This document shows, in pieces, positions 8,813-18,125 of a stretch of 64,000 nt of DNA. The notes below the pieces were generated by a model, which worked only from the letters and a program-made list of their open reading frames with translations, searched no databases and had not been told where the DNA came from. Source of the DNA: Methylobacterium marchantiae (GTDB lineage: Bacteria; Pseudomonadota; Alphaproteobacteria; Rhizobiales; Beijerinckiaceae). The DNA is taken from positions 62,001 to 126,000 of the forward strand of contig NZ_BPQT01000033.1 of the NCBI RefSeq assembly GCF_022179405.1, given 5' to 3'. Made by a program: the position numbers and the translations under genes. Each line of letters begins with the position of its first letter. Position 1 is the stretch's first letter.

Positions 8813-9556
8813 TCAGGCGAGATAGTCGTGCAGCACCTGCCCGTACGGCAAGGTGAAGTCCACGATCATGTGCCGGCCGCCGACGATGCGCTTCACCGGC
8901 AGGTCGGCGACGCGACAGTTCACGTGCGGGATCAAGTCAAGGCGGGCCTCGCCGTCCCAGGCACCGTGGACGGTGATGTCCTCCAGGCGATAGCCGACGA
9001 GCTGGGCCACCTTCGGGGCGCCGGTGACGTCGGGAAGGAGCTTGAGGTTCACGTTGAGCCGGCCGAGCCCGGCCTTCACTGCGTCGAGCTCGTTCTCCAG
9101 GCTCTTGTGCTTGTAGGTCATGGTGCCCATCGCCACCCGCTCCTCGTCGTAATGGAGCGTGCCGGTGAGGGTGTCCTTCGTGATCTTGAGGCGGGGAACG
9201 CCCCATTTCTTCGGGAATCCCCAGATCTCGCGGCCGGCCGTGATCGGCGGCTCGTCGTCGAGATACATCTGGATCGAGAAATTGCATGCCTCGCCGTTAT
9301 AGGTGGCGACGGCACCCGACCCGCTCTCCTCGTAATCGCCGAAACCGGAGGAATCCGGCATCTTCATCCACTCGTAATAGACGAGGTTCTCGGGATGCGG
9401 CTCCAGGGGTTCCGGCAGCGCCCGGCGCAGGGCCTCGGCGTCGGTCTCGTAGGTGACGATGAGATATTCGCGCCTGAGGAAGCGATACGGCCCGCGCGGA
9501 TAGCTCGGGCTGAAGGCGGGCATCGAGGGAACGTGCAGGATCTCGTCGCGGGTCAT
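8813..9556 (-). CDS. adc: Acetoacetate decarboxylase
   Basis: A 247-residue enzyme that decarboxylates acetoacetate to acetone and CO2 through a Schiff base. The active-site segment REIWGFPKKWG contains the adjacent lysines, the first of which is the Schiff-base residue in the clostridial enzyme. The N-terminus (MPAFSPSYPRGPYRF) and the YYEWMKMPDSSGFGDY segment also fit the family. It sits between the patatin gene (35 bp gap) and bdhA (26 bp gap) on the same strand. Many alphaproteobacterial ADC-family proteins are annotated this way without biochemical proof, but the active-site lysines are intact. Confidence 0.9.
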   Translation of the reverse strand: MTRDEILHVPSMPAFSPSYPRGPYRFLRREYLIVTYETDAEALRRALPEPLEPHPENLVYYEWMKMPDSSGFGDYEESGSGAVATYNGEACNFSIQMYLDDEPPITAGREIWGFPKKWGVPRLKITKDTLTGTLHYDEERVAMGTMTYKHKSLENELDAVKAGLGRLNVNLKLLPDVTGAPKVAQLVGYRLEDITVHGAWDGEARLDLIPHVNCRVADLPVKRIVGGRHMIVDFTLPYGQVLHDYLA

Positions 9557-9591
9557 GGCGTGGGGCTCCCGGGTAGGGGGTCAGGGCGGCG

Positions 9592-10710
9592 TCAGTCGCG
9601 GGCGTCCCGCGTCAGGTCGAACACGGCGACGCCGGTCTCGTCCTGCACCCGCTCCCGCCAGGCCGGCGCGCGCAGGGACCGGCGCAGATCACCGGCGCCC
9701 GCCGCCCAATGTTCGAGCATGGTGGCGCGGGAAAACTCGTAATCCTTCGAGTTCCCCTCATAGGCCTTCCGGCGGTAAATCAGCTGCATCACCGTGGTGA
9801 AGTTGGCATGGGTGACCTGGCGCAGGTAGGTGACGTCCTCGTCGCTCATCAGCTCCGGCGGCAGCTTCTCGGCCAGGCGCCGGAACGCGGCCTTGGCCTT
9901 GCGCGATTCGAGGTTCATGTCGGTGTTGAGCCGCGTCCGGCTCGAGAAGCGGATGTCCTTCTCGCGCTCGGCCGATTCGATCAGGTTGCGCGGCATCGGC
10001 CCGCGCGCGGCGAACAGGTCGACCTGGTAGATCACGAGGTCGCGGCTGCGCTCCTCGTCGAGGATGTATTGCAGCGGCGTGTTCGAGACGATGCCGCCGT
10101 CCCAATACTGCTCGCCGTCGATCGTCACCGGCGGGAAGCCGGGCGGCAGGGCGCCCGAGGCCATGATGTGCTCGGGCGTGATCCGGTCGCAGCGATTGTC
10201 GAAATAGACGAAGTTGCCGGTGCGCACGTTGACCGCGCCGATGCTGAGCCGGGTCCGTCCCTCGTTGACGAGGTCGAAATCCACCAGCCGCTCCAGCGTC
10301 GCCTTCAGCGGAGCGGTATCGTAGTAGCTCAGCGCCTCCGGTGCGCCGGGCGGGTAGAAGGTCGCCGGAGGGAAGCGCGGGGAGAAGAAGCCGGGCACGC
10401 CGAAGGTGGCGATCCAGTTGGCGCTGGCCTCGTTGAAGGCCGCCCGCGCCTGTTCGCCGGGGAACCAGGGCGAGCCCATCACACCCGAGGAGACCTGCTC
10501 CCAGAATGCCCGCATCCGCTCCACCCGACGCTCGGGCGGGTTGCCGGCGATGAGGGCGGCGTTGATCGCGCCGATGGAGATGCCGGCCACCCAGTCGATC
10601 GCGATGCCCTCGATGGACAGCGTCTCGTAGATGCCGGCCTGATACGAACCGAGCGCTCCGCCGCCCTGGAGCACGAGAACGTGGGATTCGCCGCTGGGAA
10701 ACGCAGTCAC
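9592..10710 (-). CDS. Patatin-like phospholipase/esterase with DUF3734 C-terminus
   Basis: A 372-residue serine hydrolase of the patatin family. It has the oxyanion-hole motif GGGALGSYQAG, the nucleophile elbow GISIG, and the catalytic Asp in YWDGGIVSNTP; the C-terminal third matches the DUF3734 extension. I prefer the GTG at 10710, which has AGAGG 9 bases upstream. An ATG at 10788 would add 26 residues rich in Cys, Ser and Arg and lacks a Shine-Dalgarno sequence. It is first in the operon with adc and bdhA, so a role in releasing hydroxybutyrate or in lipid/PHB granule turnover is plausible, but the substrate is not shown. Confidence 0.87.
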   Translation of the reverse strand: MTAFPSGESHVLVLQGGGALGSYQAGIYETLSIEGIAIDWVAGISIGAINAALIAGNPPERRVERMRAFWEQVSSGVMGSPWFPGEQARAAFNEASANWIATFGVPGFFSPRFPPATFYPPGAPEALSYYDTAPLKATLERLVDFDLVNEGRTRLSIGAVNVRTGNFVYFDNRCDRITPEHIMASGALPPGFPPVTIDGEQYWDGGIVSNTPLQYILDEERSRDLVIYQVDLFAARGPMPRNLIESAEREKDIRFSSRTRLNTDMNLESRKAKAAFRRLAEKLPPELMSDEDVTYLRQVTHANFTTVMQLIYRRKAYEGNSKDYEFSRATMLEHWAAGAGDLRRSLRAPAWRERVQDETGVAVFDLTRDARD

Positions 10711-10991
10711 GGGCGCGGACCTCTTCGAAGCGTCTCGCGACGCCCTGCACGAGCAGACAGGGTGGGCGTGCAACGATGACGCCACCATGACCCAGGGCCA
10801 AGCTCATGGCTATCGCCGCGGGAGGCGAAGGCGGGCTCGGCAGTCCGAAATGGTTGACAGGCGATGCTCCTTCGCCAACACCCCCGGCCATAGTCGCGGC
10901 TTTCCCCGCCCGCACAGGACGCCTGCCGTCGCCGTCGTACCCGACACGGCCTCCCGGCGCGCCCATGGCGACGAACAAGGATCTCTGACCG

Positions 10992-11954
10992 ATGTCGGTG
11001 ACGCGCTCCTATCTCGATTTCGAGAAGCCGGTGGCCGAGCTCGAATCCAAACTGGAGGAGCTGAGGACCATGGCCGCCCGCGACGGCGCGGTCTCCATCA
11101 GCGAGGAGGTCGGCCGGCTCGAGGCCAAGGCGGCCTCCGCCCTCTCCGACATCTACGCCACCCTGACGCCCTGGCAGAAGACACAGGTGGCGCGCCATCC
11201 GCAGCGCCCGCACTTCATCGATTATTGCGCCGGGCTCATCACCGAGTTCACGCCGCTGGCGGGCGACCGCGCCTTCGGCGAGGACGAGGCCATCGTCGCC
11301 GGGTTCGGCCGTTTCGAGGGGCGCGCCGTCTGCGTGCTCGGCCAGGAGAAGGGCTCCACGACCGAGAGCCGGCTGCGCCACAATTTCGGGATGGCCAAGC
11401 CGGAGGGCTACCGCAAGGCGGTGCGGCTGATGGAGATGGCCGACCGATTCGGCCTGCCCGTCCTCGCCTTCGTCGATACGGCCGGTGCCTTCCCGGGCAT
11501 CGAGGCGGAGGAACGCGGCCAGGCCGAGGCCATCGCCCGTTCCACCGAGGCCTGCCTCGCGCTGGGCGTTCCCAACGTCGCCGTGGTCATCGGCGAGGGC
11601 GGCTCGGGCGGCGCCATCGCGCTCGCCACCGCCAACCGGGTGCTCATGCTGGAACACGCGATCTACGGCGTGATCTCGCCGGAGGGCGCGGCCTCGATCC
11701 TCTGGCGCGACCAGGGCCGCGCCGCGGATGCCGCCACCGCCATGAAGATCACGGCGCAGGACCTCCTCCGCCTCGGGATCATCGACGGCATCATCCCGGA
11801 AGCCACCGGCGGCGCCCATCGCGGCCGCGAGGCGGCGATCGCCAATACGGGCAAGGCGGTGTCGAGGGCGCTCTCGGAATTCGACGGACTGAGCCCCGAC
11901 GAGATCCGCGACCGCCGCGCCGCGAAGTTCCTCGACATCGGCCGCCGGCTGTAG
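10992..11954 (+). CDS. accA: Acetyl-CoA carboxylase carboxyltransferase subunit alpha
   Basis: AccA pairs with AccD to move the carboxyl group from biotin to acetyl-CoA, giving malonyl-CoA for fatty-acid synthesis. The 320-residue length is standard. Recognisable blocks are the N-terminal LDFEKPVAELE, the crotonase-fold stretch FVDTAGAFPGIEAEERGQ, and the oxyanion region IGEGGSGGAIALA followed by AIYGVISPEGAASILW. AAGGA sits 10 or so bases before the ATG. It is divergent from the patatin gene; accD and accBC are not in the window. Confidence 0.96.
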   Translation: MSVTRSYLDFEKPVAELESKLEELRTMAARDGAVSISEEVGRLEAKAASALSDIYATLTPWQKTQVARHPQRPHFIDYCAGLITEFTPLAGDRAFGEDEAIVAGFGRFEGRAVCVLGQEKGSTTESRLRHNFGMAKPEGYRKAVRLMEMADRFGLPVLAFVDTAGAFPGIEAEERGQAEAIARSTEACLALGVPNVAVVIGEGGSGGAIALATANRVLMLEHAIYGVISPEGAASILWRDQGRAADAATAMKITAQDLLRLGIIDGIIPEATGGAHRGREAAIANTGKAVSRALSEFDGLSPDEIRDRRAAKFLDIGRRL

Positions 11955-12333
11955 CCCATAGGCTTCCTGCGTCGTTTTGGCGCATTACGACAAGGGAACC
12001 GATGAGGGGTTTGTTAAAGTCCTCATTTGGCTCGCGATCATCGAGTTCGCTCCGCCGCCGCGCACCACGACGGGGGCCGGTACCGCACTTGAAATACCAG
12101 CGGAATCAAGCCGATCCCAGCGCTCACGGGCATCTCACCACGAAGGACCGATCCTCACTTTGCGGCAACTTGGTGCCCGTGGTGTGTGAGCCACCGAAAT
12201 CCACACCCTGCACGTCCGGCCATTTGCGTCTTCTTGCGGTAACAACCGGGTAAGTTTAACGACGCTAATGGGTTGGGGAGTGGCGTTCGACGGGCGAGAT
12301 CCCGCGGACGCATGAATGAGGACGGGGTTCCCC
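11955..12333. other. Intergenic region between accA and an L,D-transpeptidase gene
   Basis: About 380 bp without a convincing gene. It is somewhat less GC-rich than its surroundings and has the short duplicated-looking elements usual of promoters. It presumably holds the promoter for the L,D-transpeptidase gene. I see no structured RNA, terminator or repeat here. Confidence 0.5.
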
Positions 12334-13929
12334 ATGGCTTTGCGCCCGCTGGCTTTACGCTTGGCTATGGCTGCCGGTTTCGCTGCGCTCGCCGTTTCCC
12401 TCACCGCTTGCCAGGATGGCTCGATGGGCGGCGGCGTCCCGCTGCGCGCTCTCACGCCCGTTCCCGCCAAGACCCTGGCGCTGATGGCCCAGAAGGGCAT
12501 GTCCACCAACGATCCGATCCTGATCCGCGCCTATAAGAAGGAAGCGGAGATGGAGGTGTGGAAGCGCGGTACGAACGGTCAGTACGCGCTGCTCAAGACC
12601 TTCCCGATCTGCCGCTGGTCGGGCCAGCTCGGCCCCAAGACCAAGCAGGGCGACCGGCAGGCTCCCGAGGGCTTCTACACGGTCACGCCGGGGCAGATGA
12701 ACCCGAACTCGTCCTACTACCTCTCGTTCGATACCGGCTACCCGAACACCTACGATCGGGCCAACGGCCGGACCGGCAATTACATCATGGTTCACGGCAC
12801 CTGCTCGTCGTCGGGCTGTTTCGCCATGACCGACGAATCCATGGGCGAGCTCTACGCCCTGGCGCGCGATTCCTTCGCCGGCGGCCAGCGCGCGTTCCAG
12901 TTCCAGTCCTATCCGTTCCGGATGACGGCACAGAACTTCGCCAAGTACCGCAACGACCCGAACGCGCCGTTCTGGAAGAACCTGAAGGAGGGCTCGGATT
13001 ATTTCGAAGCCCTGCGCGACGAGCCGCGGGTGAACGTCTGCGGCACGCGCTACGTCTTCGGCGGACAGGACGTGGCGGCGGGGTCGTGCTCGCCGAAGGT
13101 CGACACGCTGGTGGCCGAGAAGCGCGCCCACGACAATCAGCAGATCGCCGAACTGATCGCCAAGGGTACCCCCGCGACCCGGGTGGTCTACGACGATGGC
13201 GGCCAGAACCCGGTGTTCCGGCCGCAGGCTCCGCCCTCGACCCTGGCCTTCGCCAACCTGACGAAGAAGGACGAACCCGAGGGCCCCTACGACCCGAAGG
13301 ACTATGCGCGCCACCATCTCGGCGAGGTGAGCCGGCCCGAGAGCCTGGCTGCCGGAGAGCGCGAGATCGAGGTGGACGCCAAGGGTCGCCCGGTCATGAT
13401 CGCCGCCGCCGAGGCCCCGATCCCGACGAAGGCCGCAGCGGCGGCCCTCAAGGCGAGTTCCGACAAGACCAAGCCCGGAAGCGTGGTGGCGAAGAAGGAT
13501 GCGGCGCCCGAGCCGCAGAAGCCGGCACGGGTCATGGTCGCCGATGCCGACGCCGATTCGCCTTCCTACACGAAGGTCCTCGGCAGCCTCTTCACCCCCA
13601 AGACCTCACCCACGCCAGCGACGCCTTCGGCCGACGCCGCCACCATCCCGGCCGCCGTCGCGGCGGAAACGGTCCAGCCGGCGCAGAAGCCGGGCAAGCC
13701 CGTCCATACCGCCCATATCCCGAGCGCTCATGTTCTGAACGCGCCGTCGGTCACGGGCGCCGTCGGGCCGAAGGCCACGACGGTCGCCGAACCGGCCAAG
13801 GCCGGCAAGGCCCCGGGCAATGCCACCTCGCCGGCATCCAAGACGGCATCCACCAAGGCGGCTCCCTCGAAGGAGGCGGCGGCGAAGGACGCAGCGCCGA
13901 AAGCCATGACGGCAGCGCCGAAACTCTGA
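12334..13929 (+). CDS. YafK-like L,D-transpeptidase lipoprotein with Ala/Lys/Pro-rich tail
   Basis: A 531-residue YkuD-superfamily protein of the YafK subgroup. It begins with a signal peptide and lipobox (VSLTAC, Cys near residue 22), so it is likely membrane-anchored. The catalytic region has FPICRWSGQLGPKTKQGDRQ, APEGFYTVTP, and the active-site motif MVHGTCSSSGCFAMTD, with the conserved His and the Cys of SSGC. YafK (DpaA) hydrolyses the Lpp-peptidoglycan link in E. coli; that function is not assumed here. From about residue 350 the chain is low-complexity Ala/Lys/Pro/Thr. An ATG 18 bases upstream is possible; the one at 12334 has GAGGACGGGG upstream and gives a cleaner signal peptide. Confidence 0.85.
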   Translation: MALRPLALRLAMAAGFAALAVSLTACQDGSMGGGVPLRALTPVPAKTLALMAQKGMSTNDPILIRAYKKEAEMEVWKRGTNGQYALLKTFPICRWSGQLGPKTKQGDRQAPEGFYTVTPGQMNPNSSYYLSFDTGYPNTYDRANGRTGNYIMVHGTCSSSGCFAMTDESMGELYALARDSFAGGQRAFQFQSYPFRMTAQNFAKYRNDPNAPFWKNLKEGSDYFEALRDEPRVNVCGTRYVFGGQDVAAGSCSPKVDTLVAEKRAHDNQQIAELIAKGTPATRVVYDDGGQNPVFRPQAPPSTLAFANLTKKDEPEGPYDPKDYARHHLGEVSRPESLAAGEREIEVDAKGRPVMIAAAEAPIPTKAAAAALKASSDKTKPGSVVAKKDAAPEPQKPARVMVADADADSPSYTKVLGSLFTPKTSPTPATPSADAATIPAAVAAETVQPAQKPGKPVHTAHIPSAHVLNAPSVTGAVGPKATTVAEPAKAGKAPGNATSPASKTASTKAAPSKEAAAKDAAPKAMTAAPKL

Positions 13930-13956
13930 GCGCCCGCCCTCTTTCGATCCGCGACG

Positions 13957-13985
13957 TAAAAAGGGCCCCGATGGGGCCCTTTTCT
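13957..13985. terminator. Bidirectional rho-independent terminator
   Basis: A perfect GGGCCCC/GGGGCCC stem flanked by an A-run on the left and TTTT on the right. It lies 28 bp after the L,D-transpeptidase stop and also ends the convergent His/Met-rich peptide gene. Confidence 0.88.
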
Positions 13986-14017
13986 CATTCAGACGACATC
14001 CAGGATCGCGGCAGCGA

Positions 14018-14263
14018 TCACATGCGGTTCATACGACGATGCATCATCCGATGACGCATGTGGTTGCGGTGCATGCGCATGTGGTGCTTGCGATGCATGC
14101 GACGGTGCATCATGCGGCGCTCGGCATGGTGCATGCGGACGGGGGTAACGGTCTCGGAGGAGGTCACGCCCATCGGCGCACCGGGGGCTGCCGAAGCGCT
14201 CGTCGCGAGGCCGGCGGCACCGAGGCTTCCGACCATGGCGAGGGCGAAGATCAATTTTCTCAT
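14018..14263 (-). CDS. Secreted His/Met/Arg-rich small protein
   Basis: An 81-residue protein with a clear signal peptide (MRKLIFALAMVGSLGAAG...SASA, cleavage about residue 27). A short linker follows, then about 38 residues made almost only of His, Met and Arg with a few Asn and Lys (for example MHHAERRMMHRRMHRKHH). Such composition is compatible with binding soft metal ions (copper, silver) or polyanions such as lipopolysaccharide, but no family is recognised. The ATG at 14263 starts the signal peptide; a longer upstream frame is Arg-rich and unlikely to be translated. It lies 131 bp after the start-proximal end of nothing related; its same-strand upstream neighbour is phoH (131 bp gap). 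Confidence 0.7.
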   Translation of the reverse strand: MRKLIFALAMVGSLGAAGLATSASAAPGAPMGVTSSETVTPVRMHHAERRMMHRRMHRKHHMRMHRNHMRHRMMHRRMNRM

Positions 14264-14394
14264 CGGGCGTTTCCGTTCTCTTTTTCCCGAGCGCGACGCT
14301 CGGAATAATCCCCCCCGCTGATGCCGGAGAGATGATTGCCGCACGTCGAGACGTGCGGCGGGCCCGGTTCGGCCCGCCGCAGACAACACTCAAG

Positions 14395-15111
14395 TCAGAG
14401 TTTCGTTTCCTCGAAAGCCCGTACCCATTCGGCGCAGATGCCCGAGCGAACGATGTCGTCGAGGGTGAATTCGACGATCGGGATCTGCATCATGCGGCTT
14501 TTCACGAGATGGATCACGGTTCTGAGGCCCGACGTCTCGCGCAGGTCGGTCTGAGACACGTCGCCGTTGATGATGACCTGGCAATCGTCTCCGATGCGGG
14601 TCAGGAACATCTTGATCTCGGCGGTGGTGGTGTTCTGCGCTTCGTCGAGGATCACGAGGCAGTTCTTGAAGGTGCGTCCGCGCATGACCTCGAAGGGAAC
14701 GACCTCGATGTCGCCGGTCTTCATGGCGATTTCGTAGGCGGCGTCGCCCATCCGCTCCTTCATCGTCTCGGTCAGAGGCGTGACCCAGGGTGCGATCTTC
14801 TCCTCGAGGCTGCCGGGGAAGAAGCCCAGCGAGCGGCCCGACGGAACGTTGGGGCGGGTGATGATGACCTTGGCGATACGGCGCTGGCGAAGCTGGTCCG
14901 CGGCGCGGGTTCCGGCGATGTAGGTCTTGCCGGTGCCGGCCGGTCCAAGGACGATGACCTGCTTGTTGACGGCGAGGGCGTCCAGGTATTCCGCCTGCCG
15001 GTCGGTGAGAGGCTGGATCGGGCTTAAGTTACGCTCGTCGTCGAACCGGGTGCGGTGCAGCCGCACCGGGCGGTCCTCTACCAGCTCAAGTCGTGTGCGC
15101 CGTCTTTTCAT
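14395..15111 (-). CDS. PhoH family P-loop ATPase
   Basis: A 238-residue PhoH-like ATPase. Walker A is GPAGTGKTY (near residue 56), followed by ITRPNVPSGRSLGFFPGS, Walker B VILDEAQN, and the sensor-like GDVSQTDL, all hallmarks of PhoH. It lacks the KH or PIN domains found in longer relatives, so it belongs to the short form. PhoH proteins are linked to RNA metabolism and phosphate starvation in other bacteria; the precise role here is unknown. The N-terminus is very basic (MKRRRTRLELVEDRPVRLHR). The upstream 130 bp is AT-rich and probably holds the promoter. Confidence 0.92.
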   Translation of the reverse strand: MKRRRTRLELVEDRPVRLHRTRFDDERNLSPIQPLTDRQAEYLDALAVNKQVIVLGPAGTGKTYIAGTRAADQLRQRRIAKVIITRPNVPSGRSLGFFPGSLEEKIAPWVTPLTETMKERMGDAAYEIAMKTGDIEVVPFEVMRGRTFKNCLVILDEAQNTTTAEIKMFLTRIGDDCQVIINGDVSQTDLRETSGLRTVIHLVKSRMMQIPIVEFTLDDIVRSGICAEWVRAFEETKL

Positions 15112-15576
15112 CGATCAACACTCCAACTGGACTTGCCAACTAGGGTTCAACTGATCTTCGACCTGCTTACGCGCCCTGCCCCTGATAAGATTTCCTACAC
15201 TATCCTCCTTAATCCTTAACAAGATAATCCGATGGCAGGTCTATCAGTTCCATGTATCTCAGCATCGCCTGTGGACGACTTGGTCTGAGGATGTCCCGGC
15301 TCCCGCGAAAGTTTCGCCCCCCGCGTCGATGAGCCACGAATCACCCACGCACACAGCATGCCGTGCATGTGGCGACAGCGGCATGACGGAGCGAATTCTC
15401 GATCCTGTGGCAGAATTTCGTGTCGAGGACGCGGAAACGACAGTCGAGAACGGTTCTTCGAGAGGGAGACAGCGGGATGACGAAGCATCCATCTCGACCA
15501 CGGCCTCCATGGCCCCTCGCGAGGGGCGGAACCGGCCGGGACCGCGACACCTGTCGGCTGCGGCCGGCGGGACGCA
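15112..15576. other. Intergenic region between phoH and the UvrD-like helicase gene
   Basis: About 465 bp. The part next to phoH (15112-15240) is AT-rich with TTAAT/TTAAC stretches and likely carries its promoter. The remainder has open frames on both strands, but none has a ribosome-binding site or recognisable protein, so I call no gene here. Confidence 0.5.
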
Positions 15577-17982
15577 TCATCCTGGCTGGATGAAGCTGTC
15601 GAGGACCATCTTGCGGCCGGCCTTGTCGAAGTCAACGGTGAGCTTGTTGCCGTCCACGGCCGCCACGTTGCCGGGGCCGAACTTGGTGTGGAAGACCCGC
15701 ATCCCGTCCGAAAACGCCGATGGCGCCCCCGTCGACTTCGCGACCAGCTCACCCTCGATCTGGCGAGGGCCGCCATTGTTCCGGCCGGACGAGGACGATC
15801 GTCCGAAACCTTGTCCGCTACTTTGGCCGAAACCCTGGTTGCCGGCCGTATTGGCCTGCGCCCGCTGCCAGCCCGGCGTCGCGTAGGACGAACCGAACGG
15901 GGTCGGGTTGCGGTCGAAGCGCGAGGCGCCGGCGGAGAAATGCGCCGGGGCATCGACCACGTCCACGGCGCTCGCCGGCAACTCGTCGATGAAGCGGCTC
16001 GGCACGGTGGAGGACCACAGGCCGTGGATGCGCCGGTTGACGGCGAAGGACAGCTTGGCGCGCTTGCGGGCTCGCGTCAGGCCGACATGGGCGAGGCGAC
16101 GCTCCTCCTCCAGGCCGGCCCGGCCGCTCTCGTCCAGCGCCCGCTGGTTGGGGAACAGGCCGTCCTCCCAGCCGGGCAGGAACACGGTGTCGAACTCCAG
16201 CCCCTTGGCGGCGTGGAGCGTCATCAGCGAGACCCTGTCGGCTCCCTCCTGCTCGCTCGCCTCCATCACCAGGGAGACGTGTTCGAGGAAGGCGGCCATA
16301 TCCGGAAACTCCTCCATGGAGCGCACGAACTCCTTGAGGTTCTCCAGGCGACCTGCCGCGTCGGCGGATTTGTCCTTCTGCCACATCTCCGTGTAGCCGG
16401 ATTCCTCCAGGATGGTCTGGGCCACCTCGGAATGGGGCTGCGTGCCGACCATCCGCGCCCAGCGGGAGAAGCTCTCCACCAGCGCGCGCACGCCCGAGCG
16501 GGCGCGCGGCTTCAGCTCGTCGGTCTCGATCAGGCTGCGCGCCGCCTGGAGCAGCGGCACGCGCTGCGAGCGGGAATAGCCGTGCAGGATCTGCAAGGTA
16601 GCGTCGCCGAGGCCGCGCTTGGGGGTGTTGAAGATGCGCTCGAAGGCGAGGTCGTCGGCCGGGTTCATGGTGACGCGGAGATACGCCAGCGCGTCGCGGA
16701 TCTCCGCGCGCTCGTAGAAGCGCGGGCCGCCGATGACGCGGTAGGGCAGACCGAGCTGGACAAAACGGTCCTCGATCTCGCGCATCTGCGCCGAGATCCG
16801 CACGAGCACGGCGATCTCGGAGAGGGGGTGCTGCTTGGCCTGCAGGCTCTCGATGGATTCGCCGAGCTGGCGCGCCTCTTCCTCGGAATCCCAGGCGCCG
16901 GACACCGTCACCTTCTCCCCGGCCACGTCCTCGGTGCGGAGGGTCTTGCCGAGGCGGCCCTCGTTCTTGGCGATCAGCCCCGAGGCGGCGGCGAGGATAT
17001 GGCCCGTGGAGCGGTAGTTGCGTTCCAGCCGCACCACCACGGCGCCGGGGAAGTCGTGCTCGAAGCGCAGGATGTTGTCGACCTCGGCCCCGCGCCAGCC
17101 GTAGATCGACTGGTCGTCGTCGCCGACGCAGGCGACGTTGCGGTGGCCCTGCGCCAGCAGGCGCAGCCAGAGATACTGGGCGACGTTGGTGTCCTGGTAC
17201 TCGTCCACCAGGATGTAGCGGAAGCGCTGCTGGTAATTGGCGAGCACGTCCGGGTTCTCGCGCCACAGCTTGAGGCAGAGCAGCAGGAGATCGCCGAAAT
17301 CGGCGGCGTTCAGGGTGAGCAGCCGCGCCTGATAGGCGGTGTAGAGAGCGCCGCCCTTGCCGAAGGCGAAGGCCCCAGCCTCGCCGGGTGGCACCTGCTC
17401 GGGCAGGAGGCCGCGGTTCTTCCAACCGTCGATGGCCGAGGACAGGGCGCGGGCGGGCCAGCGCTTCTCGTCGATGTTCTGGTCGACGATGACCTGCTTC
17501 ATCAGGCGCAGCTGGTCGTCCATGCCGAGAATCGTGAAGTCGGATTTCAGCCCGACCATCTCGGCATGCCGGCGCAGGATCTTGGTGCCGATGGAATGGA
17601 AGGTGCCGAGCCACGGCATCCCCTCGCCGGCCGGGCCGATGAGGGCGCCGATCCGGTGCTTCATCTCGCGCGCGGCCTTGTTGGTGAAGGTCACCGACAG
17701 GATGTCGTAGGGCCGCGCCTTGCCCGTCGAGACGAGGTGGGCGATCCGCGTGGTGAGCACCCGGGTCTTGCCGGTGCCGGCGCCCGCGAGCACCAGGACG
17801 GGCCCCTCCGTGGTCTCGACGGCCCGGCGCTGCTCGGGGTTCAGCCCTTCGAGATAGGGCGAGCCCTGCGGCCTGAGGGAGGCCATGGCACGGGCGGCGA
17901 TGGAGGTCTGCGCGGCCTCGGCCGCCACGCCGGAGGCCGGGGCCGGCACGGTGGCCGCCGCTGCGTCGGGATGCTGTTTCAT
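15577..17982 (-). CDS. UvrD/PcrA-type ATP-dependent 3'-5' DNA helicase
   Basis: An 801-residue superfamily 1A helicase for repair and replication-conflict functions. Motifs appear in order: Q-motif/N-terminus LNPEQRRAVE, Walker A AGAGTGKTR, Ia TFTNKAAREM, TFHSIG, II VDEYQDTN, III GDDDQSIYGWRGA, IV ERNYRST, V VSLMTLHAAKGLEFD and VI GLTRARKRA. The C-terminus has a Gly/Ser/Asn-rich linker and then a small KFGPGNVAAVDGNKLTVDFD module like the PcrA/UvrD tail that contacts RNA polymerase. Starting at 17982 avoids an atypical Pro-rich lead; a start at 18051 is also open. The gene stands alone on the minus strand. Confidence 0.93.
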   Translation of the reverse strand: MKQHPDAAAATVPAPASGVAAEAAQTSIAARAMASLRPQGSPYLEGLNPEQRRAVETTEGPVLVLAGAGTGKTRVLTTRIAHLVSTGKARPYDILSVTFTNKAAREMKHRIGALIGPAGEGMPWLGTFHSIGTKILRRHAEMVGLKSDFTILGMDDQLRLMKQVIVDQNIDEKRWPARALSSAIDGWKNRGLLPEQVPPGEAGAFAFGKGGALYTAYQARLLTLNAADFGDLLLLCLKLWRENPDVLANYQQRFRYILVDEYQDTNVAQYLWLRLLAQGHRNVACVGDDDQSIYGWRGAEVDNILRFEHDFPGAVVVRLERNYRSTGHILAAASGLIAKNEGRLGKTLRTEDVAGEKVTVSGAWDSEEEARQLGESIESLQAKQHPLSEIAVLVRISAQMREIEDRFVQLGLPYRVIGGPRFYERAEIRDALAYLRVTMNPADDLAFERIFNTPKRGLGDATLQILHGYSRSQRVPLLQAARSLIETDELKPRARSGVRALVESFSRWARMVGTQPHSEVAQTILEESGYTEMWQKDKSADAAGRLENLKEFVRSMEEFPDMAAFLEHVSLVMEASEQEGADRVSLMTLHAAKGLEFDTVFLPGWEDGLFPNQRALDESGRAGLEEERRLAHVGLTRARKRAKLSFAVNRRIHGLWSSTVPSRFIDELPASAVDVVDAPAHFSAGASRFDRNPTPFGSSYATPGWQRAQANTAGNQGFGQSSGQGFGRSSSSGRNNGGPRQIEGELVAKSTGAPSAFSDGMRVFHTKFGPGNVAAVDGNKLTVDFDKAGRKMVLDSFIQPG

Positions 17983-18125
17983 GCCTGCATCCCTGGACCA
18001 AAACGCGAACGGCGTCGAGGGTCGGGGCGACGGCCCGGGTCCGAATTGCATGCAGGATCGGAACCGCGGTTTCCCCTCGGGCGTCGTCTCACCATAACGT
18101 GACGATCATCCACGAAGGACGTTTC

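Noticed and set aside
10806-10988. 60-codon frame just upstream of accA
   Set aside because: Pro/Gly-rich, no ribosome-binding site, no recognisable protein; more likely promoter or leader DNA.
15688-18102. 804-codon open frame antisense to the UvrD-like helicase
   Set aside because: All helicase motifs lie on the minus strand; the plus-strand product has no recognisable domain.
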